Below, one piece after another: positions 12,914 through 27,080 of a DNA stretch of 64,000 nucleotides (the stretch's first letter is position 1; every line of letters begins with the position of its first letter). Origin of the DNA: Hippophae tibetana. Taxonomy: Eukaryota; Streptophyta; Magnoliopsida; Rosales; Elaeagnaceae. The translations under genes and the position numbers were made by a program. The DNA lies in contig CM072812.1 in assembly GCA_037013495.1 (NCBI GenBank), forward strand, positions 61,846,938 through 61,910,937. The letters run 5' to 3'. The notes beneath the pieces were generated by a model, which made no database searches, had not been told where the DNA came from, and saw only the letters and a program-made list of their open reading frames with translations.

Positions 12914-15900
12914 GTGAGTTTTCACTCAAGAATGAAAAAAACAATTAAATAATTATTGTTTTAAATCTAAAATTCAAAAACGGATAGATGAAGACATATA
13001 ACTTTTTTTTCACCAAGGCTCTCATTCTAAATTATGTGTAACCTTTAGGTCAACAAACTAGTAACTCAAGGAAATATTAACAATTGAATTGCAAAGAACG
13101 TGGTTAAGATGATTAATAGAGAATCCTATAGAAAAAGAACCGAAAGCAAGGCAATATGGTGAAACCAAAATTTCTGACATCAGTAAGTTGTGTAAACGAT
13201 GGAGTTTGATTTCAAAAATATTGCGAACATAACGAATGCTTTGTTGCCTTTTCAGAAATCGAAACGACCTTCCATATGATTTATTATAATAGCCGTGTCG
13301 ATACACGATTTAAAAATTTTAATAGTTTAACGTTGCAACCCCAATTAATAACTTCTTTGTTTTATAAACTGTGACATGCTGCAACAATCTTATTTTTTTG
13401 AAAAACAAAGATAAATTAACACACTTAAAAAAGGAACAAAAAAAAGATATGAAGAATTTAAAGAAAACTATAAAAGGAAATCCAAAGATTAAAACAACGA
13501 CAACAAAATTGATAGAAAACGCAAGGGATGAAGGATTAAATTTCTGTCTTTTTATTGTGAGTTTTCACTCAAGAATGAAAAAAACAATTAAATAATTATT
13601 GTTTTAAATCTAAAATTCAAAAACGGATAGATGAAGACATATAACTTTTTTTTCACCAAGGCTCTCATTCTAAATTATGTGTAACCTTTAGGTCAACAAA
13701 CTAGTAACTCAAGGAAATATTAACAATTGAATTGCAAAGAACGTGGTTAAGATGATTAATAGAGAATCCTATAGAAAAAGAACCGAAAGCAAGGCAATAT
13801 GGTGAAACCAAAATTTCTGACATCAGTAAGTTGTGTAAACGATGGAGTTTGATTTCAAAAATATTGAGAACATAACGAATGCTTTGTTGCCATTTGAGAA
13901 ATCGAAACGACCTTCCATATGATTTATTATAATAGCCGTGTCGATACACGATTTAAAAATTTTAATAGTTTAACGTTGCAACCCCAATTAATAACTTCTT
14001 TGTTTTATAAACTGTGACATGCTGCAACAAGCTTATTTTTTTGAAAAACAAAGATAGATGAACACACATAAAAAAAGGAACAAAAAAATACGAAGAATTT
14101 AAAGAAAACTATAAAAGGAAATATAAAGATTAAAATAACGACAACAAAATTGATAGAAAACGCAAGGGATTAAGGATTAAATTTATTTCTTTTTATTGTG
14201 AGTTTTCACTCAAGAATGAAAAAAACAATTAAATAATTATTGTTTTAAATCTAAAATTCAAAAACGGATTGATGAAGACATATAACCTTTTTTCTTCACC
14301 AAGGCTCTCATTCTAAATTATATGTAACCTTTAGGTGAACAAACTAGTAACTCAAGGAAATATTAATGTTTGAATTGGAAAGAAGGTGGTTAAGATGATT
14401 AATATAGAATCCTATAGAAAAAGAACCGAAAAGAACGCAATATGGTGCTACCAAAATTCATGACATCAGTAAGTTGTGTAAACAATGAAGTTTGGGTTCC
14501 CAAATGTTGAGAACATAACTAATGCTTTGTTTCATTTTTAGAAATCGAAACGACCATCCATATGATTTATTGTAATAGCGGTGTCGATGTATGATTTAAA
14601 AATTTTAACAGTTTAACGTTGCAACCCCAATTAATAACTTCTTTTTTTTTTAAACTGTGACATGCTGCAACAATCTTATTTTTTTGAAAAACAAAGATAA
14701 ATTAACACACTTAAAAAAGGAACAAAAAAAAAGATATGAAGAATTTAAGGAAAACTATAAAAGGAAATCCAAAGATTAAAACAACGACAACAAAATTGAT
14801 AGAAAACGCAAGGGATGAAGGATTAAATTTCGTTCTTTTTATTGTGAGTTTTCACTCAAGAATGAAAAAAACAATTAAATAATTATTGTTTTAAATCTAA
14901 AATTCAAAAACGGATAGATGAAGACATATAACCTTTTTTTTCACCAAGGCTCTCATTCTAAATTATGTGTAACCTTTAGGTCAACAAACTAGTAACTCAA
15001 CGAAATATTAACAATTGAATTGCAAAGAACATGGTTAAGATGATTAATAAAGAATCCTATAGAAAAAGAACCGAAAACAACGCAATATGGTTAAACCAAA
15101 ATTTCTGACATGAGTAAGTTGTGTAAACAATGGAGTTTGATTTCAAAAATATTGAGAACATAACGAATGCTTTGTTGCCTTTTCAGAAATCGAAACGACC
15201 TTCCATATGATTTATTATAATAGCCGTGTCGATACACGATTTAAAATTTTTAATAGTTTAACGTTGCAACCCGAATTAATAACTTCTTTGTTTTATAAAC
15301 TGTGACATGCTGCAACAATCTTATTTTTTTGAAAAACAAAGATAGATGAACACATATAAAAAAAGGAACAAAAAAAATACAAAGAATTTAAAGAAAACTA
15401 TAAAAGGAAATCCAAAGATAAAAACAACGACAACAAAATTGATAGAAAACGCAAGGGATGAAGGATTAAATTTATTTCTTTTTATTGTGAGTTTTCTCTC
15501 AAGAATGAAAAAAAACAATTAATAATTATTCTTTTAAATCTAAAATTCAAAAACGGATAGATGCAGATATATAACCTTTTTTCTTCACCAAGGCTCTCAT
15601 TCTAAATTATTTGTAACATTTAGGTGAACAAACTAGTAACTCAACGAAATATTAACGATTGAGTTGCAAAGAACATGGTTAAGATGATTAATAAAGAATC
15701 CTATAGAAAAAGAACCAAAAACAACGCAATATGCTGAAACCAAAATTTCTAACATCAGTAAGTTGTGTAAACAATGGAGTTTGGGTTCCCAAATGTTGAG
15801 AATAGAACTAATGCTTTGTTGCATTTTTAGAAATCATAACGACCTTCCATATGATTTATTATAATAGCCGTGTCGATACACGATTTAAAAATTTTAATAG

Positions 15901-16130
15901 TTTAACGTTGCAACCCCAATTAATAACTTCTTTGTTTTTTAAACTGTGACATGCTGCAACAATCTTATTTTTTTGAAAAACAAAGATAAATTAACACACT
16001 TAAAAAACGAAAAAAAAAAGATATGAAGAATTTAAAGAAAACTATAAAAGGAAATCCAAAGATTAAAACAACGACAACAAAATTGATAGAAAACGCAAGG
16101 GATGAAGGATTAAATTTCTTTCTTTTTATT
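12914..16130 (+). repeat. Five-monomer higher-order unit (C-C-D-E-F), copy 1
   Basis: Monomers start at 12914 (C), 13557 (C), 14198 (D), 14844 (E) and 15487 (F). C monomers carry 'aggtcaac', 'agagaatcc', 'gaaagcaagg' and 'aaacgatgg'. D carries 'aaggaaatattaatg' and 'gtgtcgatgtatg'. E carries 'atatggttaaacc', 'catgagtaag' and 'acccgaattaataac'. F carries the anchor 'gtgagttttctctca', a shortened 'acaattaataattatt' and 'gattgagttgcaaag'. The same order recurs 3217-3219 bp downstream. Monomer tails are exchanged between copies in places, so identity is not uniform. Confidence 0.83.
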
Positions 16131-19100
16131 GTGAGTTTTCACTCAAGAATGAAAAAAACAATTAAATAATTATTGTTTTAAATCTAAAATTCAAAAACGG
16201 ATAGATGAAGACATATAACTTTTTTTTCACCAAGGCTCTCATTCTAAATTATGTGTAACCTTTAGGTCAACAAACTAGTAACTCAAGGAAATATTAACAA
16301 TTGAATTGCAAAGAACGTGGTTAAGATGATTAATAGAGAATCCTATAGAAAAAGAACCGAAAGCAAGGCAATATGGTGAAACCAAAATTTCTGACATCAG
16401 TAAGTTGTGTAAACGATGGAGTTTGATTTCAAAAATATTGAGAACATAACGAATGCTTTGTTGCCTTTTCAGAAATCGAAACGACCTTCCATATGATTTA
16501 TTATAATAGCCGTGTCGATACACAATTTAAAAATTTTAATAGTTTAACGTTGCAACCCCAATTAATAACTTCTTTGTTTTATAAACTGTGACATGCTGCA
16601 ACAATCTTATTTTTTTGAAAAACAAAGATAGATGAACACACATAAAAAAAAGGAACAAAAAAAATACGAAGAATTTAAAGAAAACTATAAAAGGAAATCC
16701 AAAGATTAAAACAACCACAACAAAATTGATAGAAAACGCATGGGATGAAGGATTAAATTTCTTTCTTTTTATTCTGAGTTTTCACTCAAGAATGAAAAAA
16801 ACAATTAAATAATTATTGTTTTAAATCTAATATTCAAAAACAGATAGATGAAGACATATAACTTTTTTTTCACCAAGGCTCTCATTGTAAATTATGTGTA
16901 ACCTTTAGGTCAACAAACTAGTAACTCAAGGAAATATTAACAATTGAATTGCAAAGAACGTGGTTAAGATGATTAATAGAGAATCCTATAGAAAAAGAAC
17001 CGAAAGCAAGGCAATATGGTGAAACCAAAATTTCTGACATCAGTAAGTTGTGTAAACGATGGAGTTTGATTTCAAAAATATTGAGAACATAACGAATGCT
17101 TTGTTGCCTTTTCAGAAATCGAAACGACCTTCCATATGATTTATTATAATAGCCGTGTCGATACACAATTTAAAAATTTTAATAGTTTAACGTTGCAACC
17201 CCAATTAATAACTTCTTTGTTTTATAAACTGTGACATGCTGCAACAATCTTATTTTTTTGAAAAACAAAGATAGATGAACACACATAAAAAAAAGGAACA
17301 AAAAAAATACGAAGAATTTAAAGAAAACTATAAAAGGAAATCCAAAGATTAAAACAACCACAACAAAATTGATAGAAAACGAATGGGATGAAGGATTAAA
17401 TTTCCTTCTTTTTATTCTGAGTTTTCACTCACGAATGAAAAAAACAATTAAATAATTATGGTTTTAAATCTAAAATTCAAAAACGGATAGATGAAGACAT
17501 ATAACCTTTTTTCTTCACCAAGGCTCTCATTCTAAATTATATGTAACCTTTAGGTGAACAAACTAGTAACTCAAGGAAATATTAATGTTTGAATTGGAAA
17601 GAATGTGGTTAAGATGATTAATATAGAATCCTATAGAAAAAGAACCGAAAACAACGCAATATGGTGATACCAAAATTCATGACATCAGTAAGTTGTGTAA
17701 ACAATGTAGTTTGGGTTCCCAAATGTTGAGAACATAACTAATGCTTTGTTTCATTTTTAGAAATCGAAACGACCATCCATATGATTTATTGTAATAGCGG
17801 TGTCCATGTATGATTTAAAAATTTTAACAGTTTAACGTTGCAACCCCAATTAATAACTTCTTTGTTTTTTAAACTGTGACATGCTGCAACAATCTTATTT
17901 TTTTGAAAAACAAAGATAAATTAACACACTTAAAAAAGGAACAAAAAAAAAGATATGAAGAATTTAAGGAAAACTATAAAAGGAAATCCAAAGATTAAAA
18001 CAACGACAACAAAATTGATAGAAAACGCAAGGGATGAAGGATTAAATTTCGTTCTTTTTATTGTGAGTTTTCACTCAAGAATGAAAAAAACAATTAAAAA
18101 TTATTGTTTTAAATCTTAAATTCAAAAACGGATAGATGAAGACATATAACCTTTTTTTTCACCAAGGCTCTCATTCTAAATTATGTGTAACCTTTAGGTC
18201 AACAAACTAGTAACTCAACGAAATATTAACGATTGAATTGCAAAGAACATGGTTAAGATGATTAATAAAGAATCCTATAGAAAAAGAACCGAAAACAACG
18301 CAATATGGTTAAACCAAAATTTCTAACATGAGTAAGTTGTGTAAACAATGGAGTTTGATTTCAAAAATATTGAGAACATAACGAATGCTTTGTTGCCTTT
18401 TCAGAAATCGAAACGACCTTCCATATGATTTATTATAATAGCCGTGTCGATACACGATTTAAAAATTTTAATAGTTTAACGTTGCAACCCGAATTAATAA
18501 CTTCTTTGTTTTATAAACTGTGACATGCTGCAACAATCTTATTTTTTTGAAAAACAAAGATAGATGAACACACATAAAAAAAGGAATAAAAAAAATACAA
18601 AGAATTTAAAGAAAACTATAAAACGAAATCCAAAGATTAAAACAACGACAACAAAATTGATAGAAAACGCAAGGGATGACGGATTAAATTTCTTTCTTTT
18701 TATTGTGAGTTTTCTCTCAAGAATGAAAAAAACAATTAATAATTATTCTTTTAAATCTAAAATTCAAAAACGGATAGATGAAGACATATACCCTTTTTTC
18801 TTCACCAAGGCTCTCATTCTAAATTATTTGTAACCTTTAGGTGAACAAACTAGTAACTCAACGAAATATTAACGATTGAGTTGCAAAGAACATGGTTAAG
18901 ATGATTAATAAAGAATCCTATAGAAAAAGAACCAAAAACAACGCAATATGGTGAAACCAAAATTTCTAACATCAGTAAGTTGTGTAAACAATGGAGTTTG
19001 GGTTCCCAAATGTTGAGAATAGAACTAATGCTTTGTTGCATTTTTAGAAATCATAACGACCTTCCATATGATTTATTATAATAGCGGTGTCAATGCATGA

Positions 19101-19349
19101 TTTAAAAATTTTAACAGTTTAACGTTGCAACCCCAATTAATAACTTCTTTGATTTTTAAACTGTGACATGCTGCAACAATCTTATTTTTTTGAAAAACAA
19201 TGATAGATTTACACACATAAAAAAGGAACAAAAAAAAGATAGGAAGAATTTAAAGAAAACTATAAAAGGAAATCCAAAGATTAAAACAACGGCAACAAAA
19301 TTGATAGAAAACGCAAGGGCTGAAGGATTAAATGTTTTTTCTTTTTATT
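16131..19349 (+). repeat. Five-monomer higher-order unit (C-C-D-E-F), copy 2
   Basis: Monomers start at 16131 (C), 16774 (C), 17417 (D), 18063 (E) and 18705 (F), matching copy 1 in order and in private variants, including 'catgagtaag' in E and the 'gtgagttttctctca' anchor in F. The anchors at 16774 and 17417 read 'ctgag' instead of 'gtgag', a local shared change that marks a 643-bp monomer duplication. The F monomer ends with a different tail from copy 1 ('tttgatttttaaac', 'caatgatagatttac', 'acggcaac'). That is the tail type that precedes nearly all the B monomers further right. Confidence 0.83.
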
Positions 19350-20638
19350 GTGAGTTTTCACTCAAGAATGAAAAAAACAATTAAATAATTATTTTTTTAA
19401 ATCTAAAATTCAAAAACGGATAGATGAAGACATATAACCTCTTTTCTTCACCAAGGCTCTCATTTTAAATTATCTGTAACCTTTAGGTGAACAACCTAGT
19501 AACTCAACGAAATATTAACGATTGAATTGCAAAGAACGTGGTTAAGATGATTAATAAAGAATCCTATAGAAAAAGACCCGAAAACAACGCAATATGCTGA
19601 TACCAAAATTTATGACATCATTAAGTTGTGTAAACAATGTAGTTTGGTTCCCAAATGTTGAGAAAAGAACTAATGCTTTGTTGCATTTTTAGAAATCGAA
19701 ACGACCTTCCATATGATTTATTATAATAGCCGTGTCGATGCACGATTTAAAATTTTTAATAGTTTAACGTTGCAACCCCAATTAATAACTTCTTTGTTTT
19801 TTAAACTGTGACATGCTGCAACAATCTTATTTTTTTGAAAAACAAAGATAGATTAAGACACATAAAAAAAGGAACAAAAAAAAAGATACGAAGAATTTAA
19901 AGAAAACTATGAATGGAAATCCAAAGATTAAAACAACAACAACAGAATTGATAGAAAACGCATGGGATGAAGGATTAAATTTCTTTCTTTTTATTGTGAG
20001 TTTTCACTCACGAATGAAAAGAACAATTAAATAATTATTGTTTTAAATCTAAAATTCGAAAACGGATAGATGAAGACATATAAATTATTTTCTTCACCAA
20101 GGCTCTCATTCTAAATTATATTTAACCTTTAGGTGAACAACCTAGTAAATGAACGAAATATTAATGATTGAATTGCAAAGAACATGTTTAAGATGATTAA
20201 TAAAGAATCCTATAGAAAAAGAACCGAAAACAATGCAATATGGTGAAACCAAAATTTCTAACATCAGTAAGTTGTGTAAACAATGGAATTTGGGTTCCCA
20301 AATGTGAGAATAGAACTAATGCTTTGTTGCATTTTTAGAAATTGTAACGACCTTCCATATGATTTATTATAATAGCGGTGTCAATGCATGATTTAAAAAT
20401 TTTAACAGTTTAACGTTGCAACCCCAATTAATAACTTCTTTGTTTTTTAAACTGTGACATGGTGGAACAATCTTATTCTTTTGAAAAACAAAGATAGATC
20501 AACACACATAAAAAAAGGAACAAAAAAAATACGAAGATTTTAAAGAAAACTGTAAAAGGAAATCCAAAGATTAAAACAACGACAACAAAATTGATAGAAA
20601 ACGCAAGGGATGAAGCATTAAATTTCTTTCTTTTTATT
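19350..20638 (+). repeat. First B-A monomer pair
   Basis: Monomers start at 19350 (B: 'cctcttttc', 'attttaaattatctg', 'atatgctgatacc', 'ctatgaatgg', 'acagaattg') and 19996 (A: 'cacgaatgaaaagaac', 'aaattattttc', 'taaatgaacg', 'gtaacgacc'). This is the leftmost appearance of the two variants that dominate the rest of the window. It marks the boundary between the more diverged left part and the younger right part. Confidence 0.78.
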
Positions 20639-22569
20639 GTGAGTTTTCACTCAAGAATGAAAAAAAAAATTAAATAATTATTGTTTTAAATCTAAAATTC
20701 AAAAACGGATAGATGAAGACATATAAATTATTTTCTTCACCAAGGCTCTCATTCTAAATTATATTTAACCTTTAGGTGAACAACCTAGTAAATGAACGAA
20801 ATATTAACGATTGAATTGCAAAGAACGTGTTTAAGATGATTAATAAAGAATCCTATAGAAAAAGAACCGAAAACAACGCAATATGGTGAAACCAAAATTT
20901 CTAACATCAGCAAGTTGTGTAAACAATGGAGTTTGGGTTCCCAAATGTTGAGAATAGAACTAATGCTTTGTTGCATTTTTAGAAATCGTAACGACCTTCC
21001 ATATGATTTATTATAATAGCGGTGTCAATGCATGATTTAAAAATTTTAACAGTTTAACGTTGCAACCCCAATTAATAACTTCTTTGTTTTTTAAACTGTG
21101 ACATGGTGCAACAATCTTATTCTTTTGAAAAACAAAGATAGATCAACACACATAAAAAAAGGAACAAAAAAAATACGAAGATTTTAAAGAAAACTATAAA
21201 AGGAAATCCAAAGATTAAAACAACGACAACAAAATTGATAGAAAACGCAAGGGATGAAGCATTAAATTTCTTTCTTTTTATTGTGAGTTTTCACTCAAGA
21301 ATGAAAAAAAAAATTAAATAATTATTGTTTTAAATCTAAAATTCAAAAACGGATAGATGAAGACATATAAATTATTTTCTTCACCAAGGCTCTCATTCTA
21401 AATTATATTTAACCTTTAGGTGAACAACCTAGTAAATGAACGAAATATTAACGATTGAATTGCAAAGAACGTGTTTAAGATGATTAATAAAGAATCCTAT
21501 AGAAAAAGAACCGAAAACAACGCAATATGGTGAAACCAAAATTTCTAACATCAGCAAGTTGTGTAAACAATGGAGTTTGGGTTCCCAAATGTTGAGAATA
21601 GAACTAATGCTTTGTTGCATTTTTAGAAATCGTAACGACCTTCCATATGATTTATTATAATAGCGGTGTCAATGCATGATTTAAAAATTTTAACAGTTTA
21701 ACGTTGCAACCCCAATTAATAACTTCTTTGTTTTTTAAACTGTGACATGGTGCAACAATCTTATTCTTTTGAAAAACAAAGATAGATCAACACACATAAA
21801 AAAAGGAACAAAAAAAATACGAAGATTTTAAAGAAAACTATAAAAGGAAATCCAAAGATTAAAACAACGACAACAAAATTGATAGAAAACGCAAGGGATG
21901 AAGCATTAAATTTCTTTCTTTTTATTGTGAGTTTTCACTCAAGAATGAAAAAAAAAATTAAATAATTATTGTTTTAAATCTAAAATTCAAAAACGGATAG
22001 ATGAAGACATATAAATTATTTTCTTCACCAAGGCTCTCATTCTAAATTATATTTAACCTTTAGGTGAACAACCTAGTAAATGAACGAAATATTAACGATT
22101 GAATTGCAAAGAACGTGTTTAAGATGATTAATAAAGAATCCTATAGAAAAAGAACCGAAAACAACGCAATATGGTGAAACCAAAATTTCTAACATCAGTA
22201 AGTTGTGTAAACAATGGAGTTTGGGTTCCCAAATGTTGAGAATAGAACTAATGCTTTGTTGCATTTTTAGAAATCGTAACGACCTTCCATATGATTTATT
22301 ATAATAGCGGTGTCAATGCATGATTTAAAAATTTTAACAGTTTAACGTTGCAACCCCAATTAATAACTTCTTTGTTTTTTAAACTGTGACATGGTGCAAC
22401 AATCTTATTCTTTTGAAAAACAAAGATAGATCAACACACATAAAAAAAGGAATAAAAAAAATACGAAGAATTTAAAGAAAACTATAAAAGGAAATCCAAA
22501 GATTAAAACAACGACAACAAAATTGATTAAAACGCAAGGGATGAAGCATTAAATTTCTTTCTTTTTATT
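20639..22569 (+). repeat. Three nearly identical A monomers, 644-bp period
   Basis: Monomers start at 20639, 21283 and 21927. The first two share the rare variant 'catcagcaag', where most copies have 'catcagtaag', and look identical by eye over hundreds of bases. The third shares almost everything else but ends with 'gaagaatttaaag' and a short deletion ('attgattaaaacgc'). The neighbour at 19996 also belongs to this set but differs at about ten sites. This is single-monomer tandem amplification rather than a multimer unit. Confidence 0.88.
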
Positions 22570-25500
22570 GTGAGTTTTCACTCAAGAATGAAAAAAACAA
22601 TTAAATAATTATTGTTTTAAATCTAAAATTCAAAAACGGATAGATGAAGACATATAACCTTTTTTCTTCACCAAGGCTCTCATTTTAAATTATCTGTAAC
22701 CTTTAGGTGAACAACCTAGTAACTCAATGAAATATTAACAATTGAATTGCAAAGAACGTGGTTAAGATGATTAATATAGAATCCTATAGAAAAAGAACCG
22801 AAAGCAACGCAATATGGTGAAACCAAAATTTACGACATCAGTAAGTTGGGTAAACAATGGAGTTTGGGTTCAAAAATATTGAAAATATAATGAATGCTTT
22901 GTTGTCTTTTTAGAAATTGAAACGACCTTCCATATGATTTATTATAATAGCCGTGTCGATACACGATTTAAAAATTTTAATAGTTTAACGTTGCAACCCC
23001 AATTAATAACTTCTTTGTTTTATAAACTGTGACATGCTGCCACAATCTTATTTTTTTGAAAAACAAAGATAGATGAACACACATAAAAAAAGGAACAAAA
23101 AAATACGAAGAATTTAAAGAAAACTATAAAACGAAATCCAAAGATTAAAACAACGACAACAAAATTGATAGAAAACGCAAGGGATGAAGGATTAAATTTC
23201 TTTCTCTTTATTGTGAGTTTTCTCTCAAGAATGAAAAAAACAATTAATAATTATTGTTTTAAATCTAAAATTGAAAAACGGATAGATGAAGACATATAAC
23301 CTTTTTTCTTCACTAAGGCTCTCATTCTAAATTATTTGTAACCTTTAGGTGAACAAACTAGTAACTCAACGAAATATTAACGATTGAGTTGCAAAGAACA
23401 TGGTTGAGATGATTAATAAAGAATCCGATAGAAAAAGAACTAAAAACAACGCAATATGGTGAAACCAAAATTTCTAACATCAGTAAGTTGTGTAAACAAT
23501 GGAGTTTGGGTTCCCAAATGTTGAGAATAGAACTAATGCTTTGTTGCATTTTTAGAAATCGTAACGACCTTCCATATGATTTATTATAATAGCGGTGTCA
23601 ATGCATGATTTAAAAATTTTAATAGTTTAACGTTGCAACCCCAATTAATAACTTCTTTGTTTTTTAAACTGTGACATGGTGCAACAATCTTATTCTTTTG
23701 AAAAACTAAGATAGATCAACACACATAAAAAAAGGAACAAAAAAAATACGAAGATTTTAAAGAAAACTATAAAAGGAAATCCAAAGATTAAAACAACGAC
23801 AACAAAATTGATAGAAAACGCAAGGGATGAAGCATTAAATTTCTTTCTTTTTATTGTGAGTTTTCACTCAAGAATGAAAAAAAAAATTAAATAATTATTG
23901 TTTTAAATCTAAAATTCAAAAACGGATAGATGAAGACATATAAATTATTTTCTTCACCAAGGCTCTCATTCTAAATTATATTTAACCTTTAGGTGAACAA
24001 ACTAGTAAATGAACGAAATATTAACGATTGAATTGCAAAGAACGTGTTTAAGATGATTAATAAAGAATCCTATAGAAAAAGAACCGAAAACAACGCAATA
24101 TGGTGAAACCAAAATTTCTAACATCAGTAAGTTGTGTAAACAATGGAGTTTGGGTTCCCAAATGTTGAGAATAGAACTAATGCTTTGTTGCATTTTTAGA
24201 AATCGTAACGACCTTCCATATGATTTATTATAATAGCGGTGTCAATGCATGATTTAAAAATTTTAACAGTTTAACGTTGCAACCCCAATTAATAACTTCT
24301 TTGATTTTTAAACTGTGACATGCTGCAACAATCTTATTTTTTTGAAAAACAATGATAGATTTACACACATAAAAAAGGAACAAAAAAGATATAGGAAGAA
24401 TTTAAAGAAAACTATAAAAGGATATCCAAAGATTAAAACAACGGCAACAAAATTGATAGAAAACGCAAGGGCTGAATGATTAAATTTTTTTTCTTTTTAT
24501 TGTGAGTTTTCACTCAAGAATGAAAAAAACAATTAAATAATTATTTTTTAAAATCTAAAATTCAAAAACGGATAGATGAAGACATATAACCTCTTTTCTT
24601 CAACAAGGCTCTCATTTTAAATTATCTGTAACCTTTAGGTGAACAACCTAGTAACTCAACGAAATATTAACGATTGAATTACAAAGAACGTGGTTAAGAT
24701 GATTAATAAAGAATCCTATAGAAAAAGAACCGAAAACAACGCAATATGCTGATACCAAAATTTATGACATCATTAAGTTGTGTAAACAATGTAGTTTGGT
24801 TCCCAAATGTTGAGAAAAGAACTAATGCTTTGTTGCAATTTTAGAAATCGAAACGACCTTCCATATGATTTATTATAATAGTCGTGTCGATGCACGATTT
24901 AAAATTTTTAATAGTTTAACGTTACAACCCCAATTAATAACTTCTTTGTGTTTTTAAACTGTGACATGCTGAAACAATCTTATTTTTTTGAAAAACAAAG
25001 ATAGATTAACACACATAAAAAAAGGAACAAAAAAAAATATACGAAGAATTTAAAGAAAACTATGAATGGAAATCCAAAGATTAAAACAACGACAACAGAA
25101 TTGATACAAAACGCATGGGATGAAGGATTAAATTTCTTTCTTTTTATTATGAGTTTTCACTCACGAATGAAAAGAACAATTAAATAATTATTGTTTTAAA
25201 TCTAAAATTCAAAAACGGATAGATGAAGACATATAAATTATTTTCTTCACCAAGGCTCTCATTCTAAATTATATTTAACCTTTAGGTGAACAAACTAGTA
25301 ACTCAACGAAATATTAACGATTGAGTTGCAAAGAACATGGTTGAGATGATTAATAAAGAATCCTATAGAAAAAGAACTACAAACAACGCAATATGGTGAA
25401 ACCAAAATTTCTAACATCAGTAAGTTGTGTAAACAATGGAGTTTGGGTTCCCAAATGTTGAGAATAGAACTAATGCTTTGTTGCATTTTTAGAAATCGTA

Positions 25501-27080
25501 ACGACCTTCCATATGATTTATTATAATAGCGGTGTCAATGCATGATTTAAAAATTTTAATAGTTTAACGTTGCAACCCCAATTAATAATTTCTTTTTTTT
25601 TTAAACTGTGACATGGTGCAACAATCTTATTCTTTTGAAAAACTAAGATAGATCAACACACATAAAAAAAGGAACAAAAAAAATACGAAGATTTTAAAGA
25701 AAACTATAAAAGGAAATCCAAAGATTAAAACAACGACAACAAAATTGATAGAAAACGCAAGGGATGAAGCATTAAATTTCTTTCTTTTTATTGTGAGTTT
25801 TCACTCAAGAATGAAAAAAAAAATTAAATAATTATTGTTTTAAATCTAAAATTCAAAAACGGATAGATGAAGACATATAAATTATTTTCTTCACCAAGGC
25901 TCTAATTCTAAATTATATTTAACCTTTAGGTGAACAACCTAGTAAATGAACGAAATATTAACGATTGAATTGCAAAGAACGTGTTTAAGATGATTAATAA
26001 AGAATCCTATAGAAAAAGAACCGAAAACAACGCAATATGGTGAAACCAAAATTTCTAACATCAGTAAGTTGTGTAAACAATGGAGTTTGGGTTCCCAAAT
26101 GTTGAGAATAGAACTAATGCTTTGTTGCATTTTTAGAAATCGTAACGACCTTCCATATGATTTATTATAATAGCGGTGTCAATGCATGATTTAAAAATTT
26201 TAACAGTTTAACGTTGCAACCCCAATTAATAACTTCTTTGTTTTTTAAACTGTGACATGGTGCAACAATCTTATTCTTTTGAAAAACAAAGATAGATCAA
26301 CACACATAAAAAAAGGAACAAAAAAAATACGAAGAATTTAAAGAAAACTATAAAAGGAAATCCAAAGATTAAAACAACGACAACAAAATTGATAGAAAAC
26401 GCAAGGGATGAAGCATTAAATTTCTTTCTTTTTATTGTGAGTTTTCACTCAAGAATGAAAAAAACAATTAAATAATTATTGTTTTAAATCTAAAATTCAA
26501 AAACGGATAGATGAAGACATATAACCTTTTTTTTCACCAAGGCTCTCATTCTAAATTATCTGTAACCTTTAGGTCAACAAACTAGTAACTCAACGAAATA
26601 TTAACGATTGAATTGCAAAGAACGTGGTTAAGATGATTAATATAGAATCCTATAGAAAAAGAACCGAAAGCAACGCAATATGGTGAAACCAAAATTTACG
26701 ACATCAGTAAGTTGGGTAAACAATGTAGTTTGGTTCCCAAATGTTGAGAAAAGAACTAATGCTTTGTTGCATTTTTAGAAATCGAAACGACCTTCCATAT
26801 GATTTATTATAATAGCTGTGTCGATGCACGATTTAAAATTTTTAATAGTTTAACGTTGCAACCCCAATTAATAACTTCTTTGTTTTTTAAACTGTGACAT
26901 ACTGAAACAATCTTATTTTTTTGAAAAACAAAGATAGATTAACACACATAAAAAAAGGAACAAAAAAAAGATACGAAGAATTTAAAGAAAACTATGAATG
27001 GAAATCCAAAGATTAATACAACGACAACAAAATTGATAGAAAACGCAAGGGATGAAGCATTAAATTTCTTTCTTTTTATT
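22570..27080 (+). repeat. Mosaic of A, B, F and chimeric monomers
   Basis: Monomers start at 22570 (B-like head then C-like body with 'gaaagcaacg'), 23213 (F, 'tctctcaag' and 'gattgagttgc'), 23856 (A), 24502 (B), 25149 (A head with 'cacgaatgaaaagaac' and 'aaattattttc', then F body with 'gattgagttgc' and 'ggttgagatg'), 25793 (A) and 26437 ('aggtcaac' and 'gaaagcaacg', then B-like 'gagaaaagaac'). Several monomers change class part-way, so this looks like a recombination-worn stretch between cleaner blocks. No non-satellite sequence is present. Confidence 0.8.

Noticed and set aside
15271-15285. CENP-B box in 'acccgaattaataac' monomers
   Set aside because: Only half of the NTTCGNNNNANNCGGGN consensus fits on the reverse strand. 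The required TTCG half is missing, and most monomers have 'accccaatt' instead.
16138-16800. RNA polymerase III internal promoter (B box) near 'gggttc' in the monomers
   Set aside because: The motif 'gggttcccaaatg' or 'gggttcaaaaat' lacks the GGTTCGANNCC core and no A box lies at a suitable distance.
18564-18833. Lysine-rich sense frames of 60-89 codons (for example here and at 1121-1342, 3055-3276 and 60450-60674)
   Set aside because: They translate the A-rich purine tract, so the lysine richness follows from base composition. Homopolymer length changes shift the frame between copies.
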